Notes: a model not told the origin generated them from the sequence alone. A stretch of 64,000 nucleotides of DNA from Leishmania mexicana MHOM/GT/2001/U1103 (GCF_000234665.1 NC_018320.1:62001-126000); one strand, 5' to 3'; shown: positions 1 through 11,108, counted from the stretch's first letter. Program-made: numbers and translations.

Positions 1-735
1 CGCAAAACTGTAACGGAATGGGCCGCTGAGGGAGGGGGCCAAAGATGGCGACAAGCGGGCGGCGATCGGCGGCAGACACGCGCGAAGACACCACGTGCAA
101 GGACGAGGGTGAAAACGGTGAAGAGATGCTCGGAGGCGCAACACAGACAACCTCTGTCAGTGGGGAATGCACTGATAGCCAGCTGTGGTGGCTCATGCCG
201 TCAGCTATATGGTTAGCGCGCGCTGCTGTCGTCCCATCGAAAGCGAGACCAAGAAAAGCCGCACGACAACGCGGAGGTGCACACACACACACACACACGC
301 ACACACCGAACACACGCAGAGGGAGAGAGGGGGAGAGAGAAGTGGAAAGCCGGAAAGGCCGCCCCTGACGTTGGCTGAGACAGAAACGGAGGCAAAAATG
401 AAAGGGACAAGATGCAGCGCGTGAAGGGGGGACGGGAGGGGTGCCGCCGGCACAGGATGTGCGCCGCGCTAGGCGAGGGACACCCGACAGCTTTGAGACG
501 CGTCTGCCTCTCGTGTTCCTCTGTGGGCGCGCGGCGCAGGAGCAGCGACAGCTTTGAGCTGCTCTCCCAACCGTGAGAAGCGCCGCGCCACAGCGCTCCC
601 GTCGCCCTCTCCTCTCCTGGGCAGCACGGCAGCAACGTTCGCCAACTCCGCATTGCCGAGGCAGTGAGCCCGTGTCGCGGACGGCACTCGACAGTCCGTC
701 TTCCTCTTGGAAGCTCACTTGGAGCTGGTCGTTGG
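1..735. other. Intergenic/3' UTR region, no gene seen
   Basis: This stretch lies downstream of the stop codon at 736 in the direction of transcription. It holds a short (CA)n tract at about 281-304 and purine-rich runs near 305-345 and 420-440. The open frames here are low-complexity and mutually overlapping. I see no supported gene. Confidence 0.6.
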
Positions 736-1500
736 TTACTTTGCCTTGGTCTCCGCGTCAGCGACATCATCATCGTCCTCATCGTCCTCGCTTGGTGAGT
801 CGTCCAGCGCAAAACGCGACCGCTTCGAGCCGGCCACAGCGATCTTTGCCTGCGATATTGCGAGCACCTCGCGGCCCTTCTCCAAGTCGGCGTATTGCCG
901 CGCCACGGACTTGGCCGACACGCCGCTGCCCATCACGTTCCCTGCATTGCGGCCTCGGTTGGCGTTGGGGATAGCGCGGCTACGGTGCAGCTGCGCGTAC
1001 GTCTCTCGCTCCGAGGCGGTGAAGGCGCCGCCCTTTTTCTGGACGCTGCTGAAGAAGAGAATGCTTCCGCCCTCCGTGGCGGAGCTGCCTGAGCGAACGA
1101 CGGTGGCGCCGTGCTGGGCCGGCTGCGCCTGAACAGCGTCATATGGCGTAACATACGAGGATAGCTTTGTACGAGGCGCGTCCTCCATCAAGGACGTCGA
1201 CCCGCTGTTCGACCAAGCGGCATTGAAGGGGCGACGTTCTCCGCCTCCCACGCGTTGTGGTAGGCGCCCGCCTTGTTCGTTGTGGATGCGTGGGATCTGC
1301 CCACGGCCACGCCCCTCCGTTGCCCCACCTCGGCGCGGGTACGAGGCGTTAACTGAGGCAGCGCTACTGTTGCAGCTGGTGTTGCCGTGCGGCCGCTGCT
1401 GGTGTTGGTGACTGTGCGCGGAGGCCGCGTAAGCGCTGGTCCTCGCGTTGGGGGCCACATAGCCGCCGGAGTTCGGCACGCCGGGTCGCTTGTCTGACAT
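736..1500 (-). CDS. Hypothetical low-complexity basic protein with acidic C-terminal patch
   Basis: A 254-aa protein I do not recognise. The first ~110 residues are rich in Ser, Asn, Gln, His, Gly and Arg, including an RGG-like stretch near residues 57-67. The C-terminal third is more protein-like, with an alternating charged segment around residues 163-225. It ends in a Ser/Asp/Glu patch (about 233-246) preceded by KRSRF. The ATG at 1500 is the first in frame. Arg/Gly-rich and acidic low-complexity segments are common in nuclear or RNA-binding proteins, but that role is only an inference. It is the last gene of the cluster within the window. Regular codon use and a C-terminal part that does not look like spacer sequence favour a real gene. 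Confidence 0.6.
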   Translation of the reverse strand: MSDKRPGVPNSGGYVAPNARTSAYAASAHSHQHQQRPHGNTSCNSSAASVNASYPRRGGATEGRGRGQIPRIHNEQGGRLPQRVGGGERRPFNAAWSNSGSTSLMEDAPRTKLSSYVTPYDAVQAQPAQHGATVVRSGSSATEGGSILFFSSVQKKGGAFTASERETYAQLHRSRAIPNANRGRNAGNVMGSGVSAKSVARQYADLEKGREVLAISQAKIAVAGSKRSRFALDDSPSEDDEDDDDVADAETKAK

Positions 1501-3577
1501 GTGGACTTGCTCTGCCTTTCTCCGATGTCCCCTCTGCTGTGTGTGTCCCAGTGTGCGTGCGACACCCCCCCCACACCAAAAAAAACAGAAATAACAACAA
1601 CACGGAGGAAAAGGCGAAGGAGTAGACGAGTAACGTGTTCGAGGGGCACCAACACCATTGCTCCTGCGGGGAAGCGACCGTCACAGTCGCAGAGGCACGT
1701 GACATCCACCTCCCCCCCCCTACGACTGCGCACGCGCCCACGCAGATACGACAACGACAGTGGGAAATTTGTTTTCCATTTCCCTGTGCTGCATCGCGTC
1801 CATCCAGCTGCCATGGCGGCACGGCGCCAGCGCCACTCGGCCCCACCCACACACACACACACATACACACCAGCAGTAGGCAGTGTGAGCGCCGGGGGGA
1901 TACGCTCGAGGCGCATGGGCATCTTGCACACCACATATCAATGGTACAAACGTGCTCACGCGGTCGCGGGTCGCCCCGACGCACAACGCCATCCAGGGCC
2001 TGACCGCGGACAGCAGCAGCGATACATCGCATTGACCTCCCCTCCCAGCCGGCGTCCGTGAAAAACGGTTCGCCGCTATGCGAGTCGGCCTCCACAGCGG
2101 TGGGTGCTGAAAGGCGAGGAATGGCGTCGGCCCCTTCTCCGGTGCGGATGCTGCTGCTCCATAAGCGCCACTAGCGGCGCTCAAGACACGCCCGGTACCG
2201 CCATCTGCTCACGCGTGTCGCCATCCTCCGTCGTCTCCCTCTCGCCTGCCGCTGACTCGTCGGCCAACAGACAGGGCTGAGTGGAAGTGCGTCCTAGCAG
2301 CAGGATGTGCGGCCACTCACCCACCGCTAGAGTGGCCTGTGACAACCGCCGAGGTGGACTGGAACCCGGCTGGGGATGGGGTGGCATGGCCGACCTCAAC
2401 GAAGGCGTCATTCTCCACGTCGCACCAAAGTAACTCGCCACTCGAGGCGCACAGGACATACGACTCCCACCCCGACTGATGGATGCACCGCCAGGCTGCT
2501 GAGGAAGTGCCTGGTTGCTCTTCACAATACTCATAGTTGAGAGCGTAGGAAAGCGCATGACGAACGACAGGTGTGTTGATACGCCAAACCGGTTGGAGGA
2601 GCAGCGGTCCCCGCGTGCTCAGTGGCTGCGAGCAGGTCAACAAGAGTGGCAGCCCAAGAGCGACTGTCACGTGGCGCTTACATGGTCGATCTGTCGAATG
2701 CGCATGAGTTGCGGAGATGTGCGTCGCTGCCACTGCGTGCTGTGTTGGTGTCTCTGCGCACGCGCTCGCCTCTCGAATAAGGGTACATGTAAAGCATGTG
2801 GATAGCGGAGAAGTTGGAGGGGCGTGGAGAGAGGTGGAACGGAACGGGAGAGACGGCGCCAGCGCGGCCGTGATGGAGATGAGCGGGAGTGACCCGCAGC
2901 AAGAAGAGTCAGGCAATCGCAGATGCACGCCTAGCTATTCGGTGCATTGCAGTGCCGACGGCGGCCCTGCGGACTGCAGATGCGTGCACGCGCGCGCGTA
3001 TCAGCTGCGAAGCGGGAGGCACGTGATGCACAGTGACGACGGTGACGTGCAGGCGTTGGGGCTGGAGGTCAGCCAAGTGTATCTTCATTGACGCACATGC
3101 GCCCCCTTACTTCAACTCCCTCTCTGCGCCGGTCACTGCTTACGGAAAATCAACAGAAGAATCGCGCAGCCCCTTCACCCGTTTGGCTGTTGTTACTCGA
3201 TGAACAGATGTAAGGGCGGGTGTGCGGCGGAGAGCGCGACGCGCGCAGACTTGAGGTAGGGGGAGGGGGCATGCAAATGGCATCGACAACTTCCATGCGC
3301 CCAGCGGCTTGTCCCCCGTCTGCCTTATACTGCGCCTGTGTGTGTGTGTGTGTGAGTGTGTGTTTATCGCGCTCCCAATCGCCTTCCCTTGCGCACTCCG
3401 ATCACACACGCCGCATTCCCGCGTGCGGAGAAGAATGTGCCAGGGCAAGTCCTTGATAGACCACAGCAGGAGTTTCTTGCACACCCTCCACCATCAGGTA
3501 TAGACAGAGACCCCACACAGCGCGTAGCTTCCCTTCAGCAGCTCCCACGCTTCACGTCTGTCGCCCACCCCGAGCCG
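1501..3577. other. 2.1-kb spacer with a partial dispersed repeat
   Basis: Spacer between the LAS1-like gene and the 254-aa gene. It contains the 320-bp partial copy of the dispersed repeat (1727-2046), an A-run near 1577-1586 and (GT)n at about 3338-3362. The part between 2050 and 2560 is less repetitive and could be an older retroposon relic, which I cannot prove. No convincing gene seen. Confidence 0.55.
1727..2046 (-). repeat. Dispersed repeat, partial copy A (SIDER2-like)
   Basis: About 320 bp that match 5745-6064 almost base for base, apart from the length of the internal (CA)n and a few substitutions. The match stops abruptly at about 2046, where the other two copies continue for roughly 170 bp more. 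Read on the transcribed strand, copy A therefore lacks the 5' part. It lies about 1.5 kb downstream of the LAS1-like stop codon. Assignment to SIDER2 rests on location, size and remembered sequence. Confidence 0.7.
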
Positions 3578-4648
3578 TCACGACAGACGCCGGCCTGCGA
3601 TGGTGGCAATGGAAGCACCAGAAGACGTATCTCGGCCAGCTGCGCCTTCGCCCGTCGGGGCCGGACCGGCAGAGCATACCGTAACGGGTGTGGTCTCGTC
3701 GCCCCTGTCTGCTACACCGCCGCCCTCGGCGTTTTCACCGTCGCTGTCCGCACCGCTTTCAAGGTCGTGCAGAAGTGCTCTCATGTCGTCTACAGTGACG
3801 GACGGCGGTGGTAGAGAAGCTGCAGACACACTTGTCTCCTCCGCTGGCGTGGTTGTGCTCGCTCTCGCCGACTGCCGCTGTCGTGGCTTACGGAGTGCGC
3901 CGGCTGCGGACGAGGAGGAGCCCTGCTCCTGTTCCATGAGGTACACCTGCCGCTCCTGCTCCAGCCAGTACTGCGTGAACAAGAACTGCAGCACCAGGCC
4001 GCAGACCCACCGCAACTCCGATGTCAGCGGCAGTGCCCCGTGTGCCACACGCTGACGAACCTCCACCGCCTCCTCAGGGAAGCCAATCTCGCTCGCGCGC
4101 TTGCGATACGTATCGGCGGAGCCGCTCGCGAAGGACCCGGTCATGACATGCACAACGCGCGAAATGGCGGCGCCGTAGCACATGCGCAGTGGTCCATCTT
4201 TCAGCGCGTCCTCCTCGTCCTGCAGCATCGCATCCAACAGCACCTCCGTCGACTCCACGTAAGCCGGCAACTCGCGCTCCTTGCGTGCACGCTGGCGCCA
4301 CACATGAATGGTCTCCAACGCACTCCGCTTCGCAGCCGCCGTGGCATTCATGTCGAACAGCACGCGCTTCACCTCCGCCCACTCACCCCAGTCCTCGCCA
4401 AAAACGGTAGAGAAGATGGCAGGGGTGGTTCGAGCCGCGGCGCTGGTGTTGTCCGCGGTGCAGTCGCCAAGAGCCGTTGCGGTGGTGGCCCGCTCTGCGG
4501 GCGACGCCTCGTCTTTGCGCTCTTTGCGCTTCTTGGGAGCATCAAGGTCGTCAAGCTCTTCGAGCCCACGGCGGATGCGGTGCCCACGGAAGCGCCGCTC
4601 TGCCAACGCCTGACGGCGCTGCGTCTCGTCCACACGAGATCGACGCAT
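3578..4648 (-). CDS. LAS1: LAS1-like HEPN endoribonuclease (pre-rRNA ITS2 processing)
   Basis: A 356-aa protein matching the N-terminal domain of Las1, the nuclease that with the kinase Grc3/NOL9 cuts ITS2 of pre-rRNA in the nucleolus. The Las1 domain spans about residues 83-232: a Trp-rich start (DWGEW), the LETIHVWRQR helix, a LP..VEST segment, and the HEPN catalytic motif RxxxxH at Arg198-His203, followed by LPLTSELRW. A basic segment at 39-45 could act in nuclear import. After residue 240 the tail is low-complexity, and the longer C-terminal region of fungal and animal Las1 is not recognisable. The start is placed at 4648 because the in-frame 68 codons upstream read like spacer sequence. 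Confidence 0.82.
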   Translation of the reverse strand: MRRSRVDETQRRQALAERRFRGHRIRRGLEELDDLDAPKKRKERKDEASPAERATTATALGDCTADNTSAAARTTPAIFSTVFGEDWGEWAEVKRVLFDMNATAAAKRSALETIHVWRQRARKERELPAYVESTEVLLDAMLQDEEDALKDGPLRMCYGAAISRVVHVMTGSFASGSADTYRKRASEIGFPEEAVEVRQRVAHGALPLTSELRWVCGLVLQFLFTQYWLEQERQVYLMEQEQGSSSSAAGALRKPRQRQSARASTTTPAEETSVSAASLPPPSVTVDDMRALLHDLESGADSDGENAEGGGVADRGDETTPVTVCSAGPAPTGEGAAGRDTSSGASIATIAGRRLS

Positions 4649-6317
4649 GACCGCTGTGGAGGCAGAGAACGCAAGGGAGGGGAGTCCGTGAGAGAGCCAG
4701 GGCGTCTGCGTGTGCGCTAGCAAGACAAAGCTCAGCGGGCGGGTCCGAGCGTACACGTGCGTCGAGTTGCCGAGGCAGAGCGCGGCTCCACTTGATGGCT
4801 GTGGGGTGAGGCTGAGTTGAGAAAGAGAGGCGGCACGCTCGGCACGACGCAAGCTGCCAGAACACGCTGCCCACTACACGCCTGTGCCCCGCCTCTTCTC
4901 CACTGCCCTTTGTCGTTATCCTTCTTCGCTGCTGTGCCACGCGCTCTTCGTACTGCGGCAACACAGGCACACGCGGAGGTAAGCACAGTGAGCAACGCCA
5001 GTGGTGTGGCACAGATCGAGCACACGCACAGCCAGGCACACACGCCCTCCCCCCTCGGTTCTGACACGTGTGAGAGAGTACGCAGAATGTGCGGTGGTGG
5101 CAGTGAGCCCTCCCTCCGCTTGAGCTGTTTGGTGTCACCGACGCCTCGGGGCACGCAACGACACAGTGAACCGCGGACGTGTTACTTGATGCGACTGCGC
5201 ACACACACACACACAGAGGTAGAAGTAGAGAGAGAAGAGACGGACAGGCATGGGCGGTGTCGACTGCAGCGCGGCAAGGCATTCCTCTTGAGCAACACAA
5301 AAATCTGGTCCCACCAAAGTCGGCGTAGAAGATGCGCGCATGCGTGTGCCACTCGCGCGCACCTCCATCGCCACCATCGCCTCCACCCATAGAGGATAAG
5401 CAAGCAGCTGCGGAGCTGTTAGGAGGCGGAAGCCGCCCACGAGCAAGGAGACCAACATGGAAGGAGAGCGCCGCAGAACCGGCCGAAGCAAGGAAAGGGG
5501 GGCCATCGGCGAACCACAAAGAGCGCAACCGAAACAGCAGAATATGCACAGCCGACTGTACGCAAGAGCCATCATCTCACCCCGCCTTTAGACCGTGTCG
5601 GCAGTAACACACTTCCGTCGCGCTCTGCGAGGAGGCGGCTCCGGTCACGGATCCGGCTGCAGCACGAGGTTCTCGTTCACAAACACAGAAGAGAATATTC
5701 GCCAATCTCACCCAACAACCACGCGTGACACCTCCCCTCACGAGTGCGCACGCGCCCACGCAGATACGACAACGACAGTGGGAAATTTGTTTTCCATTTC
5801 CCTGTGCTGCATCGCGTCCATCCAGCTGCCATGGCGGCACGGCGCCAGCGCCACTCGGCCCCACCCACCCACACACACATACACACCAGCAGTAGGCAGT
5901 GTGAGCGCCGGGGGGATACGCTCGAGGCGCATGGGCATCTTGCACACCACATATCAATGGTACAAACGTGCTCACGCGGTCGCAGGTCGCCCCGACGCAC
6001 AACGCCATCCAGGGCCTGACCGCGGACAGCAGCAGCGATACATCGCACTGACCTCCCCTCCCTCCCTCCCTACGCCGTCGACACTCCACCCTGCAACCAA
6101 GAGAAGTGGTTCGGCATTGGCAGGGATAGGAGAGGAGGAGGGGCTGGCCTCTCCGCACACAGAGTGGGTGTGCTGAACACTGTGATATCGCGCCATTAGG
6201 CATCCCCCTCCTCCCCCTCTCCCTCGTCATCATCAGGGTGGTGGGGAGAGGTTGAACAGATGAAACCCCATATCGACGTAATGAGCTGACACACAGTCAG
6301 CTGCACCTCAAACACCA
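4649..6317. other. 1.7-kb spacer carrying dispersed-repeat copy B
   Basis: Spacer between the first mitochondrial carrier gene and the LAS1-like gene. It holds the 494-bp repeat copy B (5745-6238), short (CA)n tracts near 5199-5214 and 5870-5887, and purine-rich stretches near 4662-4690 that could serve as the pyrimidine tract for trans-splicing of the LAS1-like mRNA. No gene seen. Confidence 0.6.
5745..6238 (-). repeat. Dispersed repeat, long copy B (SIDER2-like)
   Basis: About 494 bp, nearly identical to 21020-21476. The differences I see are single substitutions and the length of the (CA)n block near 5870. On the transcribed strand it starts about 80 nt after the stop codon of the carrier gene at 6318, so it probably sits in that mRNA's 3' UTR. 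SIDER2 elements of Leishmania are about 0.5 kb, lie mostly in 3' UTRs in the sense direction, and are reported to destabilise mRNAs. Family assignment is from memory and position. Confidence 0.75.
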
Positions 6318-7217
6318 TTAGGATGCTGCGCCATGCCCACTCCACGTGCTTGGCACATCCGCCGCCAGTGGAGGCTCAGGGGACAGCGCGCGGTTGCAGC
6401 AATCAAAGACGCCAAAGATGACGGCGTTAGAAGGGAAGGAGCGGACCGCCGTAAGGGCCCAGCCTCGATAGAGGGCGCGCAGACCTTCCGTCTGATACAC
6501 GCGCGTCATCGCCCCCCAGAGGCTCAGCTTTTCGTACGCGGGGTCTACTTGGATGCGGGTTTTGACCATGTCAGAGGGGTAGAAGGCTGTCCAGAAGGCA
6601 ACGCCGCTCCAACCACCAGCGATCATCAGCTTCCACAGCGGCAGGCTCTGCGTCGGCATGCCCTCTGGTGTCATCCAGCTCTTCAGTATGTCGTACGTGC
6701 CGCACCACGCCACCGAGCCGGGTACCTCGCGGCAGAGCATGGCAACGCCGCCCCTGTATAGCCCCTTGCAGCCGTGCTCACGAAAAACCTGCTGGGCACA
6801 GTCCAGCGAGCCGCGGTACCGTCGCTGGCCCTTGGTATCATCGACCTGCATGCGACACTTCACCAATTCGAACGGTGTCAAGCACACCGTCGCTGCCACG
6901 CCGCTGCCGCACCCGCCCAGTAGAATCTCCGGTAGAGTGGGTCGATCACCCGCACCGATCAAGCGCAGCGTCCACTTGTACGTCGCGAGCACCCACGCGT
7001 GCTCGAAGCCGGAGGCGACGAAACGTGCCGTGACACCGCGGTAAAAACCTATGACACCATCTTGTCGAAACAGCCTTGTGATGCAGTCCGTGTAACCAGC
7101 GTACCGCGTGCCACCGTACGTCTGCAGGAGCACCTTGATGGTGTCAAACGGGTGCTCAATCAGCACCCCTGCAAACCCGCCAGCGGTGCCAGCGACGAAA
7201 TCGTTCCACAGACTCAT
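6318..7217 (-). CDS. Mitochondrial carrier protein (SLC25 family, ornithine/carnitine-like)
   Basis: A 299-aa inner-membrane solute carrier of normal SLC25 length, with the expected three tandem ~100-residue modules. Signature motifs are PFDTIK (residues 23-28), PFELVK (115-120) and PSDMVK (214-219). Each is followed by the usual aromatic-glycine motif (GFYRG near 57, GLYRG near 152, ALYRGW near 248). The pattern, including the HPFDTIK start and the RE.PGS segment in module two, resembles the ornithine/carnitine/basic-amino-acid branch. The substrate cannot be fixed from sequence alone. A second, longer member of the same family lies 3.9 kb upstream at 11109-12260. The dispersed repeat B begins just after the stop codon. 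Confidence 0.93.
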   Translation of the reverse strand: MSLWNDFVAGTAGGFAGVLIEHPFDTIKVLLQTYGGTRYAGYTDCITRLFRQDGVIGFYRGVTARFVASGFEHAWVLATYKWTLRLIGAGDRPTLPEILLGGCGSGVAATVCLTPFELVKCRMQVDDTKGQRRYRGSLDCAQQVFREHGCKGLYRGGVAMLCREVPGSVAWCGTYDILKSWMTPEGMPTQSLPLWKLMIAGGWSGVAFWTAFYPSDMVKTRIQVDPAYEKLSLWGAMTRVYQTEGLRALYRGWALTAVRSFPSNAVIFGVFDCCNRALSPEPPLAADVPSTWSGHGAAS

Positions 7218-8403
7218 CGCCCAGCACTCCTCGCCCCCCCGAAGAAATCCGTGCCGGTCACGGTCCAGCGACGGCTACAGGGAAAGCGGCACCAGAGGCG
7301 GGATTGCAGACGCCCAGCGAGTGAGCTGGGGAGTACCACAAGCGATGAGATGAGTGTCTGCTGTGAGCTGGGGATGCGGCCGTGCCTGCCACAGCCACAT
7401 CAACGTCCACACAAAGGGCAGACGAACACGCGCGCAGACAAGAAGACACGCGCCGACTGTCACGATGCGCACGACAGCAGCGCCACTGAAGCCCCTCCGC
7501 AGTATGTCTCCGTTCGTACGCCAAGTCAACGTGGGCGCCAAGACAGAAAGAGGGAAGGGCAGAGCGGCGATCGGCATTCGCCACGCCGAAGGAGGCCTAG
7601 CAAGCAGCTAGGAGCAGAGGCGCGCGAGCGTCGCAGCGAAGGGCCGCTGTGCCGCACAAGGACAAGCGCGTGAGACGAACGGGGTGCCGCGCCGATGAGA
7701 GGGAAGGGCGCCGTCAGGGATCGTGCGTCTGGGGGTATGTGTGTGCGCCTCACTGTTCCACTTGCGCAGGTCGCGCCGGCATGCTGCGGCGTCGGGTGGC
7801 TACATCCGTGCGCGTGCGTGCGTGCATGTTGAGGAAAAGGGAGGGAATGGCGGCGTTGCGTCGAGACCATGGTTACAAGATAGACAGCAGGCGAAGCGAG
7901 AAGAGGTGTAGAGAAAATGATGGGAGGCAGCTGGTCCTGTGAGATGAGGGACACTCACAACGCAGACAACGTGCACGCACGCGCCTGCCACGAGCACTTC
8001 CTCGACGCATCACTTTAGTTGTCTGTCATCGAGCACGCCGGAAGGGCTCCACGCTGTCGCGCTAAGCGCAGAGACCCGCACCACGGACTGGTGCCCTCCC
8101 ACCACGGCGCGTCGGAGGAAAACTGGCGGGGCCGTGGTGCTGTTCGCTCCCTTCTCTTTCTTTTTTCCCAGTTTAACAAGACGGTGACACACGCGTGCGC
8201 CTCCACCTCCCCCCCCCTCCCCCTCACATGGAAGAGCGGGAGTTCGTCAGGTGAGCGGGCATGAGCGAGGTGGCACTCGCTGTGCACGCTCAGCGAGACT
8301 GGCACTATACATGCGTGGGTGGGCGAAGCGGTCGTATCCGTGTGCAGTGCGTGTCGCGACACTCTGGGAGACAACACTGCCCAAGTAAAGAAAAAGCCTC
8401 AGC

Positions 8404-8408
<5 letters not shown>

Positions 8409-8437
<29 letters not shown>
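8409..8437 (+). repeat. (CA)n microsatellite
   Basis: A 29-nt uninterrupted CA tract, with further CA-rich sequence to its left from about 8401. It would be (TG)n in the minus-strand transcript. Confidence 0.95.
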
Positions 8438-8440
<3 letters not shown>

Positions 8441-8975
8441 GCCGAGGGCTGGTGGCCAAAGAAAAGCGAGAGAGAGAGGGGGGGGGGGGGTAGGAGAGCG
8501 GAGGAGCCGCGCCGGTCCTCCGTTTCGCATGTTTTTTTTTTGTTCCTGTATGCGGTGGCCGGTGTGCCTGCCTGTGCGCGCGAGAGTTGGAGAAGAGATA
8601 CGCACGGCACCGCGGCAGCGACCCGTACATCGATAGAGAGAGAACGCTCAAGCAAGGAGTTGTGGAAGCGTGTAGGGAACGATAGGAGGCTGTGGAGAGG
8701 GAGGAGGGAGGGAGGTGGTCTTTCGTGGCAGCAGCAGCAGCAGGCCTTCCCTTTTGTTGTTGCCCGCTATCACGAAAAGACGACGCACCGCACGATAACA
8801 TCGTGATGGAGGAGGAGGGGGTGCATGGGTGGGGGATGCGTCCGGTGTGTAGCTGCCCATCCATGACAGCACCTCCGCTTTCCCTCCCACCCACATACAC
8901 ATCGCCCTCCCCCCTCCCCGGCACACACACACACACACTCATGGCACAAGACGGATCGGTGACCGAAGTGCACGC

Positions 8976-9010
8976 GTGCTTGAGACACATGACGGCGGAC
9001 TCGGCGAGCC

Positions 9011-9044
<34 letters not shown>

Positions 9045-9053
9045 CTCAAGCAC
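8976..9053. repeat. 13-bp perfect inverted repeat around a (GT)13 tract
   Basis: The sequence GTGCTTGAGACAC at 8976-8988 is the exact reverse complement of 9041-9053. The 52-nt loop contains the uninterrupted (GT)13 tract, which starts at 9019 and overlaps the right arm to 9044. Pairing can extend by one base pair and one wobble on the loop side. It lies in the spacer downstream of the carrier gene at 11109-12260, so it could form a hairpin in its 3' UTR. Confidence 0.85.
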
Positions 9054-9948
9054 ACAGCAGCCAAGCAGCAGCCGAGAGACGGACAGACAACAGAGAGAGA
9101 ACGGCACATAACGAGAAATGCGCACGGCAACATGTGCAACCAACACGGGAACTGTTAAGAGATGAAAACGAGAAAGGAATACGCCTCGCGCCTTTACAGA
9201 CCCGACCACAACGGAGGGGGGGGGTGAGGGACCAGGTAGCCGGAGCGAGCGAGCAGAGAACAGCATCAACGAGGATATGCACAGTAACACCTTTCTCACT
9301 GGAAGCGCACACGCACTCGTAGACGCTGGTAGTCAAGACGATGCACGCGTCTCCCGCGAGAACAGGGTGGTGGGTGGGTGGGTGGCCCTGTGCGTGTTGT
9401 CTGCCACCACCATCACCACTGCTTTCTTCTCTGACATGTTTGGTGCTTATGCACCGTCTTGACGTTATGACTTATAAAAGAGAAGCGCGGGGTGCGGAAC
9501 GGCGCATCTCGCCGCTCTGCTTACGAATCCCTTCATTGCACCGCCCCCCCCCACCACCATCACCACCACCTGCAGCAGCAGCAGCAATGCGCACAGGAGG
9601 TCCTCAATGTCGTTAAGGGTAGAGAGGAGGCAGCCGTACGACGCCAAGGTCAAGGCGTCGCCGCACATCTTCAGGGTCGTCTCTCGCTCGCTGTGAACGG
9701 ATGCACCGCACACAGTCGATGACCTAAAGTGCGGGGCAGTAAAAGGGGAAGAGAGCACGGCTCAAAAACGGAATAGGGGTGGCGAGGCGAGGCGAGGCGG
9801 TGCGGCGACGCGGCCCTCCTCCGCCCCAAGCAAACACCCCTCAACACAAAAGGGAAACAAAGTGGAGAGGCGCGCACACGAACAAGAGGCACGACGACGT
9901 CAGCGGTGCTCATGTCGCAATAGCGAGGATGCGTCGTGCGCCGCTATT

Positions 9949-9977
9949 TGTATATAAATATATATATATATATATTT
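9949..9977. repeat. AT-rich tract with (TA)n
   Basis: A run of about 29 nt made only of A and T apart from one base near the left edge, including an uninterrupted alternating AT stretch. It stands out in a GC-rich spacer. A similar shorter (TA)n block is at about 16174-16190. Confidence 0.9.
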
Positions 9978-11108
9978 ACACACACGTATGTGTGGGTGTA
10001 TATCTAAAAGGGTGCTCCCTCCCTCGGTCTGTCTGCGTGTCGGTCCATGGGTTCGCTGGGCACCTATGGCCGCAAGATATGAGTGTTCAGAGAAAGCGCG
10101 CGCACGCAGAGCTGCTGTACATCGCGTTATGCGCGCGTGACAGAGGCCGCCATATACGGAAGCCACTTCACGCCGCCATCCCCCACCCAACGCACCTGTG
10201 TTGATTAGCGAGGTCGGCGTATCGAGTCCGTCTAGCCGACTGCCTCACCCCTCCCTCTCTCTCGCCATTCCGGCTTGCGTCGGCTCGCTTGCGCTTCCCA
10301 ACGACACCCGTTCATCGTTGTGAAGAAGACAGAGAGATGGAGCGAGCGAACACGGGGGAGACACAGCGGAGGAGGGGTGGGGGGACGCCTCCCCCCTTCC
10401 GCGCATGCGCGCCAGCCCGATCGTTGGATGGAGGGGGCCGATGGCGGCGGGGAGGACGGCACAGGACAACCGCAGAGAAAAAGAGTAGCCCTGGGTGCCG
10501 GTTGCTACTGCACTGCAGAAAACGAGAGGCTCTGAGAGATGCGAGCGGGATACAAAGTACTGCGAAGCGCAGACGAAGAACACGCTCAGAGCGGAAAAAC
10601 GACATCGGAACAGCCACGACGAGACGACAACAAGAGCTGTCGCGGAGAAGGGCGGAGGTCGGCGACACGGCGAGGCTCGCGACGGCAGCAGCAAGCCGGC
10701 ACCCCGCATAAGCGCACAAGCGCATGCGCAGGCGGGGCTCAGCAAAAAAAAAATAAGGAGGAGGGTCGTACGGTAAGAACAGCCGCAGCAAGGGCCCCGA
10801 CAGTGCGCGGGCCCGAGGCGCCGACGCAAGCAGCGACAGAGACAAGGAGAGCAAGAGAAGCGCCACATCCTCCACCAGCGCTTTCACTGACACCGAGGGG
10901 GGAGGGGGGCGGCGGTCAGCGGTACAGAGAGTCGCTGCTGTTGCTTGTGCGACGTCACAGAGGGGAGCTTGAAGCACGAGTGAGCGGGGACGGTCCGAGC
11001 TGGAGCTCAGACGGCTAGAGAACAGGGCAAGAAGCTTGGAAGTACCATTTTGCGCCTGTGTGTGCGTGTGTGCCTCATGCCCGCCACAAGCGCCAGCCCT
11101 GTGTCCCC

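Larger units (their letters stand above)
7218..11108. other. 3.9-kb spacer, microsatellite-rich, no gene seen
   Basis: The longest spacer of the window, between the two carrier genes. It includes (CA)n at 8409-8437, (GT)n at 9019-9044, a 13-bp inverted repeat flanking that GT tract, a 13-G run at 8478-8490, a T-run near 8531-8540 and an AT block at about 9949-9977. Several open frames exceed 200 codons, but they are dominated by Cys/Val, His/Thr or Arg/Pro repeats encoded by the microsatellites. I do not support any as a gene. Confidence 0.55.

Noticed and set aside
1727..6238. Copies A and B as a local tandem gene duplication
   Set aside because: The genes between and around them (LAS1-like, carrier, hypothetical) are unrelated. 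Only the repeat itself is shared, and a third copy lies 15 kb away.
8247..9299. 350-codon minus-strand frame in the longest spacer
   Set aside because: Much of it is Cys/Val and His/Thr repeat derived from GT and CA microsatellites. Overlapping frames are equally long and there is no domain pattern.
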